The translations under genes and the position numbers were made by a program. Under the pieces are notes generated by a model. It saw only the letters and a program-made list of their open reading frames with translations. It was not told the DNA's origin and ran no database searches. 64,000 nucleotides of DNA, from contig NZ_JAUYZK010000006.1 of NCBI RefSeq assembly GCF_030688855.1, positions 47,534 to 111,533 on the forward strand, read 5' to 3'. This DNA is from Helicobacter cappadocius. Lineage in GTDB: Bacteria; Campylobacterota; Campylobacteria; Campylobacterales; Helicobacteraceae. Below, one piece after another: positions 1 to 8,815 of the stretch (positions are counted from its first letter, which is position 1; each line of letters begins with the position of its first letter).

Positions 1-6
1 AATATT

Positions 7-123
7 CACTTTTTTGAAATCAAACATAACCTTAAGAAGATATTAAAAACCTAATCACAATTGACATGGTCTAATACAATATATCAACTCTAGCATTAAA
101 GAATAATAGGCTAGAAACAAATA
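7..123. repeat. Direct repeat copy A (matches the gpmI 3' end region 62 kb away)
   Basis: This stretch matches 63069-63184 in the same orientation, with about six substitutions and one single-base gap. The other copy includes the last bases and stop codon of gpmI. Copy A therefore carries a tiny remnant of the gpmI end (CACTTTTTTGA) with no gpmI reading frame visible in front of it. Similarity starts abruptly at base 7 and fades after about 123. It may be a duplication scar, a rearrangement breakpoint or a dispersed intergenic repeat. Confidence 0.85.
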
Positions 124-223
124 ATTTAATAACTGAAATAAGGCTTTATTTATATTCATATTTGTATTTATATATAATTATTGATCGCATCAAATAAAAT
201 GTTGTCACCATTTTATTGTTTCG

Positions 224-264
224 TTCTAAAAATCTTGTGAGATTTCGATAGAATATTTTTAGAA
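224..264. repeat. Inverted repeat in the ileS leader region
   Basis: Ten-base perfect arms TTCTAAAAAT (224-233) and ATTTTTAGAA (255-264) surround a smaller ATCT/AGAT hairpin (232-243). It lies about 65 bases before the ileS start. It could be an operator, the terminator of an upstream gene or a leader structure. The rest of 124-327 is AT-rich with no gene that I recognise. Confidence 0.45.
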
Positions 265-291
265 TAAATAAATCTTTCAGTGCATTTTTTG

Positions 292-297
292 TACAAT
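292..297 (+). promoter_or_regulatory. Possible -10 element of ileS
   Basis: TACAAT lies about 30 bases upstream of the ileS ATG, at a distance that would give a short leader with the AAGGA ribosome site. No clear -35 is seen, which is common for Helicobacter housekeeping promoters. This is inferred from position only. Confidence 0.3.
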
Positions 298-327
298 CGG
301 ACATAAATTCTATCCATAAGGATTCTG

Positions 328-3114
328 ATGGACTACAAAGACACCCTTATACTCCCGCAAACAGATTTTCCAATGAGAGGAAATCTACCTGTTAATGAGC
401 CCTTGCGATATAAAAAATGGCAAGAAAACCAAGTCTATAACACAAAAATGAAAAAAAATCGCTCTAAAGCAAAAGAGAGTAACCAAAACTTCAATCTTCA
501 TGATGGCCCTCCTTATGCAAATGGACATCTGCATATCGGACATGCTCTAAATAAAATTCTAAAAGATATCATCATAAAATATCATTATTTTCAAGGGTAT
601 AGTGTTCGCTATACACCCGGATGGGATTGTCATGGACTTCCTATCGAACAGCAGGTAGAAAAAAAAATCGGTAAAGAAAAAAAAGATACTCTCCCTAAAC
701 AAAAGATTCGAGAACTTTGCAGAGCACACGCTAGTGAGTTTATTGCTATACAAAGTCAAGAGTTTCAACAACTAGGAATTTTAGGAGATTTTGAAAACCC
801 TTATAAAACGATGGATTTTAGGTTTGAGAGCGATATTTACAAAGTCTTATGCGAAGTGGCTAAAAATGGATTACTTTGCGAACGCAGTAAGCCCATCTAT
901 TGGAGTTGGGCTTGTGAAACTGCACTTGCGGATGCAGAGGTAGAGTATAAAGACAAGGAATCTGATTCTGTTTTCGTAGCTTTTAGTCTTAAAGATGATG
1001 CATTAAGGGCTTTGGGGATAGATAATGCCTCTATTGTGATTTGGACAACAACCCCTTGGACGCTTCCTGCTAATGCCGGGATTGCATTAAAACCAGGGGA
1101 GAGTTATGTTTTAACCAAAAAAGGCTATATCGTTGCCAAAGAACTTCACAACAAGCTCTATAAAAATCAAATCATAGATGAAGAAATATCAAAAGAATTC
1201 CTCGCTGATACTCTTGAAGGGCTTAAAGCTATCAATCCTCTAAATGGAAGGGATTCTCTGATTATATTAGGCGATCATGTGAGCATGAATGATGGAACTG
1301 GAGCTGTTCATAATGCTCCTGCACACGGCGAAGATGACTATCATGTAGGATTAAAATACAATCTACCTATCATTATGGCTGTAGATGACAAAGGTTGCTT
1401 TAATGAAGTCATACTCAAGGAAAAAATTCTTCCTGAAGAATTTGTCGGTATACATATCTTTAAAGCACAAGAGAAGATCATTAAAATGCTAGGAAATGCT
1501 CTTTTAAAACATAGCAAAATCACTCACTCCTATCCACATTGTTGGCGATCTCACGAACCTGTTATTTATAGGGCAACAACTCAATGGTTCATCTCAATGG
1601 ACAAGCCCTTTAAAGATGGAAAAACACTGCGAGAAGTGGCTTTAGAAGCGATTGATGAGACCAAATTTTATCCACAAAGCGGAAAAAATAGAATCAGGAC
1701 AATGGTGCAAAATCGCCCAGATTGGTGCATTTCCAGACAGAGGGATTGGGGAGTACCTATCGCATTTTTTAGAGATAAGAAAAGCGGTGAAGTTATCTTT
1801 GATACAGAAGTTTTGGAACATTTAAGTGATATTTTTGAAAAAGAAGGTTGTGATGCTTGGTGGAGCAAGGAAATAAAAGAACTGTTGCCAACTTCTTGGG
1901 CACATAGGGCTGATAATCTTGAAAAAGGGAAACATATCTTAGATGTATGGTTTGATAGTGGTAGCACTTGGAGTGCTGTACTCAAAAATACAAAAAATAA
2001 TCCCAAATATGATGCGGGAGATTATCCTGCTGATGTTTATTTGGAGGGAAGTGATCAGCATAGAGGCTGGTTTCAAAGCTCACTTCTTTTAAGCTGTGCA
2101 CTCAATGGAAAAGCTCCTTTTAAATCTGTCGTGACACATGGATTTACAGTGGATGAAAATGGCGAAAAAATGAGTAAATCTAAGGGCAATGTAATCGGCC
2201 TAGACTCAATCCTCAAAGAGTATGGAAGTGATATTTTGAGGCTTTGGGTGGCGATGAATGACTATCAAAGCGATCTCACTGTATCGGTGAATTTTTTCAA
2301 ACAAATCGCTGAACAATACCGAAAAATACGAAATACCATTAGATTCCTACTCGCAAATATAGATGGGCTTGAATCACTTGTAGAATATAATAATCTTGGC
2401 GAAATTGATCGCTGGATAGTTAAGAAAGCTGATGAAATATTTTCCCAAGTTCAAGCTTCTTTTGATGAATATGAGTTTGTAAAAGGCTTGAGTTTGTTGA
2501 TGGGATTTTTGACCAATGAACTCAGTGGAATTTATTTAGATCTATGCAAAGATAGTCTATATTGCGATGCGAAGAACTCTCCTGAGCGTCAAGCTCATCA
2601 AAGTGCTATGACCATTATCACAAGAAACTTGCTTCATCTTTTAGCACCTATTTTGACCTATAGTGTTGATGAAGTTTTGGAATTTGCTCCAAAAGTTCTA
2701 AAAGGTGATATTAACGATGTCTTTGATTTAGAAAAACTCGATCTAAAAAAATCATTTAATTTAGAGCTTAAAACTGATTTTGAGGAACTTTTGAAAATCC
2801 GCGAAGGATTTGGAGAGGCTGTTGATGGACTTAAAAAAGATAAAATTATCAAATCATCCCTGGAACTTTGCATCCAAACAAAAAACAATGTGTTTAAAGA
2901 ACTTGACAAATGGCTCATTATAAGCGAAGTGAAAAATGAGGATAAAAAAGATGAACCACTCAAAAGTTTTAAAATATCTAATAATGGAATTGAAAAAACA
3001 TTTTTGATATTCAAAACCTCAAAACACAAATGCCCAAGATGTTGGAGATATCTCTGCAAAAGTGAAGAAGAACTTTGTGTAAGATGCCAAGAGGTATGTA
3101 AAGGTGCAGTATAG
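328..3114 (+). CDS. ileS: Isoleucyl-tRNA synthetase
   Basis: Class I aminoacyl-tRNA synthetase that charges tRNA-Ile in the cytoplasm. The HIGH-type signature is at residues 67-72 (HLHIGH) and the KMSKS loop is at 614-618. The editing (CP1) domain lies between them, with the WTTTPWTLPAN motif near residue 240. The C-terminal zinc site is intact (CPRCW and CVRC in the last 35 residues). Length of 928 residues fits bacterial IleRS. The ATG start is preceded by AAGGA at about five bases. It heads the window's first transcription unit and is followed after 23 bases by a small membrane-protein gene. The leader has an inverted repeat but not the T-box element that controls ileS in Firmicutes. Nothing is unusual in the protein. 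Confidence 0.98.
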   Translation: MDYKDTLILPQTDFPMRGNLPVNEPLRYKKWQENQVYNTKMKKNRSKAKESNQNFNLHDGPPYANGHLHIGHALNKILKDIIIKYHYFQGYSVRYTPGWDCHGLPIEQQVEKKIGKEKKDTLPKQKIRELCRAHASEFIAIQSQEFQQLGILGDFENPYKTMDFRFESDIYKVLCEVAKNGLLCERSKPIYWSWACETALADAEVEYKDKESDSVFVAFSLKDDALRALGIDNASIVIWTTTPWTLPANAGIALKPGESYVLTKKGYIVAKELHNKLYKNQIIDEEISKEFLADTLEGLKAINPLNGRDSLIILGDHVSMNDGTGAVHNAPAHGEDDYHVGLKYNLPIIMAVDDKGCFNEVILKEKILPEEFVGIHIFKAQEKIIKMLGNALLKHSKITHSYPHCWRSHEPVIYRATTQWFISMDKPFKDGKTLREVALEAIDETKFYPQSGKNRIRTMVQNRPDWCISRQRDWGVPIAFFRDKKSGEVIFDTEVLEHLSDIFEKEGCDAWWSKEIKELLPTSWAHRADNLEKGKHILDVWFDSGSTWSAVLKNTKNNPKYDAGDYPADVYLEGSDQHRGWFQSSLLLSCALNGKAPFKSVVTHGFTVDENGEKMSKSKGNVIGLDSILKEYGSDILRLWVAMNDYQSDLTVSVNFFKQIAEQYRKIRNTIRFLLANIDGLESLVEYNNLGEIDRWIVKKADEIFSQVQASFDEYEFVKGLSLLMGFLTNELSGIYLDLCKDSLYCDAKNSPERQAHQSAMTIITRNLLHLLAPILTYSVDEVLEFAPKVLKGDINDVFDLEKLDLKKSFNLELKTDFEELLKIREGFGEAVDGLKKDKIIKSSLELCIQTKNNVFKELDKWLIISEVKNEDKKDEPLKSFKISNNGIEKTFLIFKTSKHKCPRCWRYLCKSEEELCVRCQEVCKGAV

Positions 3115-3137
3115 ATTTGGAGCATTAGGAGTATATG

Positions 3138-3278
3138 ATGGGATTTGAAGTTTTTGGATTGAGAGTTTTTGATTTAAGCCAACCTTTTGGCTATGTTGAA
3201 GCGTTTAGCACAATCATTGTAGTCTGTGTGTTAGCTTATATCGGATTTTGTATTCTAAAATTTAAGGCCAAAAAATAA
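3138..3278 (+). CDS. Small single-span membrane protein
   Basis: A 46-residue open frame directly after ileS. Two ATGs stand in tandem (3135 and 3138). The second has AGGAG at a better six-base spacing, so it is preferred. The N-terminal half is amphipathic (MGFEVFGLRVFDLSQPF). The C-terminal half is one hydrophobic helix (about residues 23-40) ending in a basic KFKAKK tail, which predicts a cytoplasmic C-terminus. I do not recognise the family. A good ribosome site, tight spacing to ileS and a membrane-protein profile make it a likely real gene, but there is no functional evidence. Confidence 0.55.
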   Translation: MGFEVFGLRVFDLSQPFGYVEAFSTIIVVCVLAYIGFCILKFKAKK

Positions 3279-3412
3279 AAAACTACTGGCCAAATAAAGT
3301 TCTCACAAGAAATAACTTATTAAATCCCACTTTTAATATCTATATACCCTCTAAACTTTATGAATACAAATCATAAACCTAAAAATACCAAGATTTATAT
3401 TTTTTACCATTG

Positions 3413-3439
3413 CTATATTGCACATTTACAACAATATAG
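3413..3439. repeat. Inverted repeat in the 3279-3582 intergenic region
   Basis: Perfect eight-base arms CTATATTG and CAATATAG flank an 11-base loop, followed by a T-rich stretch. It could be a weak terminator for the ileS unit or an operator for the metal-transporter genes downstream. The rest of this ~300-base gap is AT-rich with no recognisable gene. Confidence 0.4.
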
Positions 3440-3582
3440 ATTTAAAATTTTTTAAAAGAAATAGCATTTGAATGAGTGTTACCAAAATACCGATATTAAG
3501 ATTTTCTAGGTATGATTTTTTAAATGATTACATTGAAGGGTTTTTGTGAAATTTTTGAATCCCATTTCTGCTAGGCTATAAA

Positions 3583-4566
3583 GTGAAAAAAATATCCGTT
3601 TATGCTTTGGTAGTTATACTCGCTTTTATTGTGCTTTTTCTAGGTGCTAGTGATATAGCATGGAATCATGTGTGGGGCAATATTTATCAACATATTTTTT
3701 ATGGCGTACCATTAAACTCTGATGGGGTGATAGTGTATGAAATACGATTACCTAGAGTGATTTTGGCTATCATTGTTGGTGCAATTTTATCGGGTTCTGG
3801 AGCCATAATGCAAAGTATGTTCAAAAACCCCTTAATTGATCCTTTTTTACTTGGAATATCTTCTGGAGCAGCTTTTGGATGCGCGTTATCTATTGGACTG
3901 TTTGAAAATCTACCACTTGGGATTTTAGCATTTGCTGGAGCGTTAGGGACTTCTTTGCTTGTGATTTTTATTGGGAAATTTGCAGGAGGTTCTAGTGTTT
4001 CTTTGGTCTTATCTGGGGTAATTCTTTCGGCATTTCTGAGTGCTCTAAGTGGAAGTATCAAATTTTTTGTCGATCCACAAAAAGCTCAAGCGATTGTTAT
4101 TTGGCTTTTAGGAAGCCTTTCTCTTGCAAGTTGGGATAATGTAAAAATTGCCCTGCTTGGAGTGGTGATAGGGTTTGTACCTTTATTTTTACTTCGCTGG
4201 AAAATCAATATTTTAGGACTTGGAGATAGCGAATGTCTCTCACTGGGCATCTCACCTTATAAAATGCGCTTTATCTGTATTGTTTGTGTAAGCTTTGCTT
4301 GTGCTTTGGCAGTAAGCGTAAGTGGGACCATTGGATGGATTGGTCTTGTTGTGCCACATTTAGGACGTATACTTTTTGGATCAGATATGAGAAAATTATT
4401 ACCCGGATCTCTAGCGCTAGGTGCCTTGTTACTTTTAGGAGCAGATACCATCGCTAGGACATTAACTTCATACGATCTACCAGTAGGAATAGTAACCGCT
4501 ATCTTGGGGGCTCCCTTCTTTATATTTTTACTCAGTCAATTTTCAGCCAAATGGAATGGTCGATGA
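3583..4566 (+). CDS. FecCD/BtuC-type ABC transporter permease
   Basis: Inner-membrane permease of the FecCD family, which carries iron chelates, haem, cobalamin or nickel chelates after delivery by a periplasmic binding protein. The 327 residues are almost all hydrophobic, about nine to ten helices. Typical family stretches are visible: RLPRVILAIIVGAILSGSGA near residue 53, FKNPLIDPFLLGISSGA near 80 and GLVVPHLGR near 253. The start is GTG, because an in-frame TGA lies 25 bases upstream and no ATG fits. AGG sits about eight bases before it. The gene overlaps the ATPase gene behind it. No binding protein or outer-membrane receptor is adjacent. It resembles H. pylori HP0889 (fecD). The substrate cannot be read from the sequence. 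Confidence 0.9.
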   Translation: MKKISVYALVVILAFIVLFLGASDIAWNHVWGNIYQHIFYGVPLNSDGVIVYEIRLPRVILAIIVGAILSGSGAIMQSMFKNPLIDPFLLGISSGAAFGCALSIGLFENLPLGILAFAGALGTSLLVIFIGKFAGGSSVSLVLSGVILSAFLSALSGSIKFFVDPQKAQAIVIWLLGSLSLASWDNVKIALLGVVIGFVPLFLLRWKINILGLGDSECLSLGISPYKMRFICIVCVSFACALAVSVSGTIGWIGLVVPHLGRILFGSDMRKLLPGSLALGALLLLGADTIARTLTSYDLPVGIVTAILGAPFFIFLLSQFSAKWNGR

Positions 4567-5330
4567 ATGTTTTAACCATCAAAAATCTTAGCTTTAATTA
4601 TCCAAAATTAAGCATTTTAAATGATATTTCTTTGATTTTAAAAGAAAAGAGTATCACGGCTGTTTTAGCACCAAATGGCACAGGAAAAACAACTTTATTT
4701 TACAATATTTTAGGAATACTTAAACCCACTAAAGGTCAGATTTATACGCAAGAGTGTGATATACTCGCTCTCAAACCAGAACTTAGAGCTAAATATATCT
4801 GCTATGTGCCTCAAGAATGGCAAAGTCCATTTAATTATAATGTTGTAGATGTTGTGATGATGGGTAGTACTCGAAAAATGCGGATATTTGGAACACCTCA
4901 ATACCAAGATGAAAAAAAAGCCTTAGAATTAATGGAAGAAATGGGAATCATTCATCTAAAATTTCAAGGTATCAACGAGATAAGTGGGGGACAAAGACAA
5001 ATGGTTCTTCTTGCTCGAGCACTCCTACAAGATGCTCCAATCTTGTTGCTTGATGAGCCTACCTCCCATCTTGATATTAAAAACCAAGCATTACTTTTTA
5101 GAGAGCTCAAAAAACAAGTTGATAAAAAAAATCTCTCGGTTTTGATAAATATTCACGATCCAAATCTAGTGAATATTTACGCTGATGAAGTCTATATGCT
5201 CAAAGATGGAAAAAATTTCCGCAATGGACAAGTTAATGAAGTGATGAATGCTAAAAATTTGAGTGAATTGTATGGGCTTGAAGTTAAAACAGGAATGATT
5301 GATTCTCGATCTTTTGTATATGTTTATTAA
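4563..5330 (+). CDS. FecE/BtuD-type ABC transporter ATP-binding protein
   Basis: Cytoplasmic ATPase partner of the preceding permease. Walker A is APNGTGKTT (about residues 37-45), the ABC signature is ISGGQRQMVLLARAL, Walker B is ILLLDEPTSHLD, and the H-loop lies in INIHD. The start at 4563 overlaps the permease stop (ATGA), a translational-coupling arrangement. An in-frame ATG at 4551 also exists but is less likely. The only unusual point is that the pair stands alone without a periplasmic binding protein, as the H. pylori fecDE-type genes do. The stop lies next to the sigma-54-type promoter of flgG. Iron chelate, nickel chelate and cobalamin are all possible substrates. Confidence 0.9.
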   Translation: MNVLTIKNLSFNYPKLSILNDISLILKEKSITAVLAPNGTGKTTLFYNILGILKPTKGQIYTQECDILALKPELRAKYICYVPQEWQSPFNYNVVDVVMMGSTRKMRIFGTPQYQDEKKALELMEEMGIIHLKFQGINEISGGQRQMVLLARALLQDAPILLLDEPTSHLDIKNQALLFRELKKQVDKKNLSVLINIHDPNLVNIYADEVYMLKDGKNFRNGQVNEVMNAKNLSELYGLEVKTGMIDSRSFVYVY

Positions 5331-5347
5331 TTGGTATTATTTTTGCT
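5331..5347 (+). promoter_or_regulatory. Sigma-54 (RpoN) type promoter of flgG
   Basis: TTGGTATTATTTTTGCT has the invariant -24 GG (5333-5334) and -12 GC (5345-5346) with exactly ten bases between. It lies about 36 bases upstream of the flgG start, immediately after the ABC transporter stop codon. In Helicobacter, RpoN with FlgR drives mid-class flagellar genes including rod and hook genes, so position and target agree. Confidence 0.75.
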
Positions 5348-5382
5348 TGAACCTCAATAAGATTCTTATTAAGGATATAGAA

Positions 5383-6171
5383 ATGATGCGTTCATTATAC
5401 ACTGCAACAACAGGGATGTTGGGGCAACAACTTCAGATTGATACCACTTCAAACAACATCGCCAATGTGAATACGAGTGGTTATAAGAAGCAGAGGGCAG
5501 AATTTAATGATTTATTTTATCAGGTATTACAATACGCAGGAACAGCCACAAGTGAAACAACACTTTCGCCTACCGGCATAGAAGTCGGTCTAGGGGTACG
5601 TCCAGGAGCTGTAAACAAGATGTTTTCTCAAGGTAGTCCTAAGGAAACAGAAAATAATCTAGATATTGCTATCACGGGCAAAGGATTTTTCCAAATTCAA
5701 CTTCCAGATGGAACAACTGCTTATACAAGAAGTGGGAACTTCAAGCTCGATGATCAAGGAAATATAGTTACAAGCGAAGGTTATTTACTGCTTCCGCAAA
5801 TTACCGTCCCCCAAGATGCAACTCAAATCAACATTGGAACAGATGGAACAGTAAGTGTAGTTCAGGGTAATCAAGGCTTGAGCAATGTATTAGGACAAAT
5901 AGAAATAGCTAACTTTATTAATCCCGCAGGACTTCACGGACTAGGAGATAATCTTTATATGAATACAAGTGCTTCAGGAGATCCCATTGTGGGTGTAGGC
6001 GGTACAGACGGACTAGGTCAATTAAGACAAGGGTTTTTAGAACTTAGTAATGTCAAACTTGTAGAAGAAATGACCGATCTTATCACCGGACAACGTGCTT
6101 ATGAAGCAAATTCTAAATCCATCCAAACAGCAGACTCAATGCTCCAAACAGTGAATAATCTCAAGCGATAA
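5383..6171 (+). CDS. flgG: Flagellar basal-body distal rod protein FlgG
   Basis: Distal rod subunit of the flagellum, exported by the flagellar type III system. The N-terminus has the rod/hook family signature (MMRSLYTATTGM then SNNIANVNTSGYKKQR), and the C-terminus has the matching helix (VEEMTDLITGQRAYEANSKSIQT). The central part includes the repeated TGKGFFQIQLPDG region. Length of 262-263 residues matches FlgG. The frame is open further upstream to 5299, but family alignment and AAGGA (5371) place the start at the tandem ATGs 5383/5386. A sigma-54-type promoter lies just upstream, and a strong hairpin terminator follows. The other rod genes are at 47.8-49.1 kb. Confidence 0.96.
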   Translation: MMRSLYTATTGMLGQQLQIDTTSNNIANVNTSGYKKQRAEFNDLFYQVLQYAGTATSETTLSPTGIEVGLGVRPGAVNKMFSQGSPKETENNLDIAITGKGFFQIQLPDGTTAYTRSGNFKLDDQGNIVTSEGYLLLPQITVPQDATQINIGTDGTVSVVQGNQGLSNVLGQIEIANFINPAGLHGLGDNLYMNTSASGDPIVGVGGTDGLGQLRQGFLELSNVKLVEEMTDLITGQRAYEANSKSIQTADSMLQTVNNLKR

Positions 6172-6218
6172 TAAGCTACTACACTCAAACTAAACTCTCT
6201 TGAAACTAAGAAATTTCG

Positions 6219-6245
6219 ATCACTATATAACTATAGTGATTTTTT
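6219..6245 (+). terminator. Intrinsic terminator after flgG
   Basis: Perfect nine-base stem ATCACTATA/TATAGTGAT with a four-base loop, followed by five T. It ends flgG transcription and overlaps the stop end of the convergent clpA gene. Confidence 0.8.
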
Positions 6246-8438
6246 CAAAAAATTGACTTTTAACCCATTCTTATCGGTAGTTATCTTTACCTCTCCTCCA
6301 TTTTTAAGCCTACCAAATAAAATTTCATCGCTAAGTTTGCGTTTGATTTCATTTTCAATAATTCTACGAATTTCCCTAGCCCCTAGTGAATTATCTAAAC
6401 TTCTTGAAGCAATATTACTCAAGCCTTTAGCATCAATACTCACGGAAATATTCTTTTCTTTTAGTGATATGCTAATATCTTGAATATATTTATTAGCAAT
6501 CTTTTCAAATTCTTTTTTGCCCAATGTAGCAAAATCAATCACGGCATCAAGCCTACTTCTAAACTCTGGACTAAAAATATCCTTCAAAGCCTTTTGATGT
6601 TTGCTACTCTCGACTTTATTAAACCCTAATATATTTGCTTCCTTGCTCCCTGCATTAGAGGTCATAATCAAAATAACATTTTTAAAATCAGCTTTATTGC
6701 CACTATTATCAGTAAGTGTAGCATTATCCATTACTTGCAAAAGAATATTATAAATATCGCTATGAGCTTTTTCAATCTCATCAAGCAATAAAACACAATG
6801 AGGATGTTTTTTAATAGCATCAATAAGCAGACCCCCTTGTTCAAACCCTACATATCCAGCAGGCGATCCAATAAGCTTAGAAACGCTGTGAGATTCCATA
6901 TATTCGCTCATGTCGAACTTTTCAAAGTGAAGCCCAAGAACTTTTGACAATTCTTTGCTAAGCTCTGTTTTTCCCACTCCGCTGGGACCTACAAACAAAA
7001 AACTCCCAATGGGTCGATGTACCTCTCCAAGACCTGCTTTGTTCATCTTGATAGCATCAACAAGAACATCAATAGCTTTATCTTGGGCATAAATTCTAGT
7101 TTTTAATTTTTGAGCTAGTTTTTTTAACAATCCTCTTTCATCGCTACCGATCTGAGATTTTGGAATATTGACACTTTTTGAAATAATATTCTCGATGTCT
7201 TCTTTAGTGATGAGTTTAGGCTTTTTACCCATATGAGCATGAATTTTATAATTAGCTCCGACCTCATCCATCAGATCAATGGCCTTATCTGGAAGATATT
7301 TTTCACTAATATAACGATCAGATAAATCTACACATGCCTTCAATGCTTCAGGGGTATAGCTAATATGGTGGTATTTTTCATAAATAGGTGCTAATTCTTT
7401 GATAATAGCATAAGAATCAGTAAGGCTAGGCTCATTCACTTCGATCTTTGTAAAACGTCTTGAAAGTGCCTTGTCTTTATCAAAATGAGTTTTGTACTCA
7501 CTGTAAGTGGTAGCTCCAATACATCGCAATAATCCATTAGCTAAAGCTGGTTTGAGCAAATTAGAAGCGTCCAAAGAACCTCCGGAAGTAGATCCCGCAC
7601 CTACAATTGTATGAATCTCATCAATAAACAAAACAGCATCTGGAATCTGTGAAATTTCATTCAATATACCCTTAAGACGCTTTTCAAAATCACCTCTGTA
7701 CTTACTTCCTGCGACCATATCTCCAATATCAAGTGCAAATATCTGGGCACTATGCAAAGCCTTAGGGGCTCTTTTATGTGCAATCTCTAATGCAATCCCT
7801 TCAGCAATAGCAGTTTTACCAACACCAGGCTCACCAATTAAAATAGGGTTATTTTTCTTGCGGCGACATAGAATTTCGCTTACCCTCTCTATTTCTTGTC
7901 CTCTTCCAATAACTGGATCTATTTTCCCTTCTTTGGCAAGTTGAACAAGATTTTTGCTATATTTTTTCAGATAGCTATCGGCATTTTGTTGAATATCTTG
8001 ATATTTTTCTTCATTAGCAATCATCTCTAAAATATCCAATCGGGTAATACCTTGTGCATTCAAAAGTTTTGCACTATAGCTTTCCTCTTCTTGAAGAATA
8101 AAAACCAATAAATCCGCAATTTCTAAAATCTTTTGATTAGAATTTGCAGCATGTTCAATCATAGAACTAAAAACTCTATCAAGAGCTGGCGTTTGGGTTG
8201 GCAAAGACACTTCTTGAGCCTGCGATATAGGGATATGATTGGCAAGATAAATACGAATGAGTTTTTCCATCTGTGAAGTATTTGCACCAAAAGCTTTTAG
8301 CAACTCTTCGCCTTTTGCATTGTGCAATATGGCTAAAAATATATGCTCTATGGTGAGCATCTCGTGTTTCATTTCCCTAGCATTTTCAACAGCTGTATTG
8401 ATAGTTTGGGTGAGATTGGGGCTGATAAGATGGTTCAA
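6231..8438 (-). CDS. clpA: ATP-dependent Clp protease ATP-binding subunit ClpA
   Basis: AAA+ unfoldase that feeds substrates, including N-end-rule substrates delivered by ClpS, into ClpP. An N-terminal Clp_N domain (residues 1-145) precedes two AAA modules. The first has Walker A GEPGVGKT at 202-209 and Walker B VLFIDEIHT. The second has GPSGVGKT near 485 and VLLLDEIEKAH. Length of 735 residues and lack of a long middle domain distinguish it from ClpB. The start is TTG, with AGGAG six bases upstream. The ribosome site overlaps the end of clpS, so the two genes are co-transcribed. clpP is not in the window. Confidence 0.96.
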   Translation of the reverse strand: MNHLISPNLTQTINTAVENAREMKHEMLTIEHIFLAILHNAKGEELLKAFGANTSQMEKLIRIYLANHIPISQAQEVSLPTQTPALDRVFSSMIEHAANSNQKILEIADLLVFILQEEESYSAKLLNAQGITRLDILEMIANEEKYQDIQQNADSYLKKYSKNLVQLAKEGKIDPVIGRGQEIERVSEILCRRKKNNPILIGEPGVGKTAIAEGIALEIAHKRAPKALHSAQIFALDIGDMVAGSKYRGDFEKRLKGILNEISQIPDAVLFIDEIHTIVGAGSTSGGSLDASNLLKPALANGLLRCIGATTYSEYKTHFDKDKALSRRFTKIEVNEPSLTDSYAIIKELAPIYEKYHHISYTPEALKACVDLSDRYISEKYLPDKAIDLMDEVGANYKIHAHMGKKPKLITKEDIENIISKSVNIPKSQIGSDERGLLKKLAQKLKTRIYAQDKAIDVLVDAIKMNKAGLGEVHRPIGSFLFVGPSGVGKTELSKELSKVLGLHFEKFDMSEYMESHSVSKLIGSPAGYVGFEQGGLLIDAIKKHPHCVLLLDEIEKAHSDIYNILLQVMDNATLTDNSGNKADFKNVILIMTSNAGSKEANILGFNKVESSKHQKALKDIFSPEFRSRLDAVIDFATLGKKEFEKIANKYIQDISISLKEKNISVSIDAKGLSNIASRSLDNSLGAREIRRIIENEIKRKLSDEILFGRLKNGGEVKITTDKNGLKVNFLKKSL

Positions 8439-8447
8439 ATTTTTCTC

Positions 8448-8747
8448 CTAATTTAAATCTTGCATAATAACTCTAAGAGGAAAACCATTTTTTTTAGCTT
8501 GCATCCTAGCTTGTTTTGTCTTGAATTCTGCAACATCATAAGGATATACTCCACACACAGCACTTCCATTGCGATGCACACTAAGCATAATCTCCGTAGA
8601 TTCATTATAGGTTTTTCCAAAAATTTGCATCAAAATTTTTATCACAAATTCCATTGTTGTGTAATCATCATTGAGTAAAATTACTTTAGACATTTTAGGT
8701 TCTTGAAGCAAAAGATCAGTTTCAACTTGTGTGCTATTTTGAGGCAT
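8448..8747 (-). CDS. clpS: ATP-dependent Clp protease adaptor ClpS
   Basis: Small cytoplasmic adaptor that binds N-degron substrates and docks on the ClpA N-domain. The 99 residues show the ClpS core: VILLNDDYTTMEFVIKILM, the MLSVHRNGSAVCGVYPYDVAE stretch and a C-terminal beta strand. It lies directly upstream of clpA, whose ribosome-binding site overlaps the clpS stop region. This clpS-clpA pairing is the usual arrangement in proteobacteria. Transcription is divergent from bioD, with a 68-base shared promoter region. Confidence 0.95.
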   Translation of the reverse strand: MPQNSTQVETDLLLQEPKMSKVILLNDDYTTMEFVIKILMQIFGKTYNESTEIMLSVHRNGSAVCGVYPYDVAEFKTKQARMQAKKNGFPLRVIMQDLN

Positions 8748-8815
8748 TAAATTCCCTAAAAATTATTTTGGTTTGAGTATAATTTTACCAAATTTTATTA
8801 ATTTAAAGGCACTTT

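Noticed and set aside
124..327. Possible T-box riboswitch before ileS, suggested by the inverted repeat
   Set aside because: No T-box consensus, specifier loop or terminator/antiterminator pair is visible, and T-boxes are not expected in Campylobacterota.
5299..5382. Upstream extension of flgG to 5299
   Set aside because: It would run through the end of the ABC ATPase gene and the sigma-54-type promoter; FlgG family proteins begin at the MMRSLYTATTGM position.
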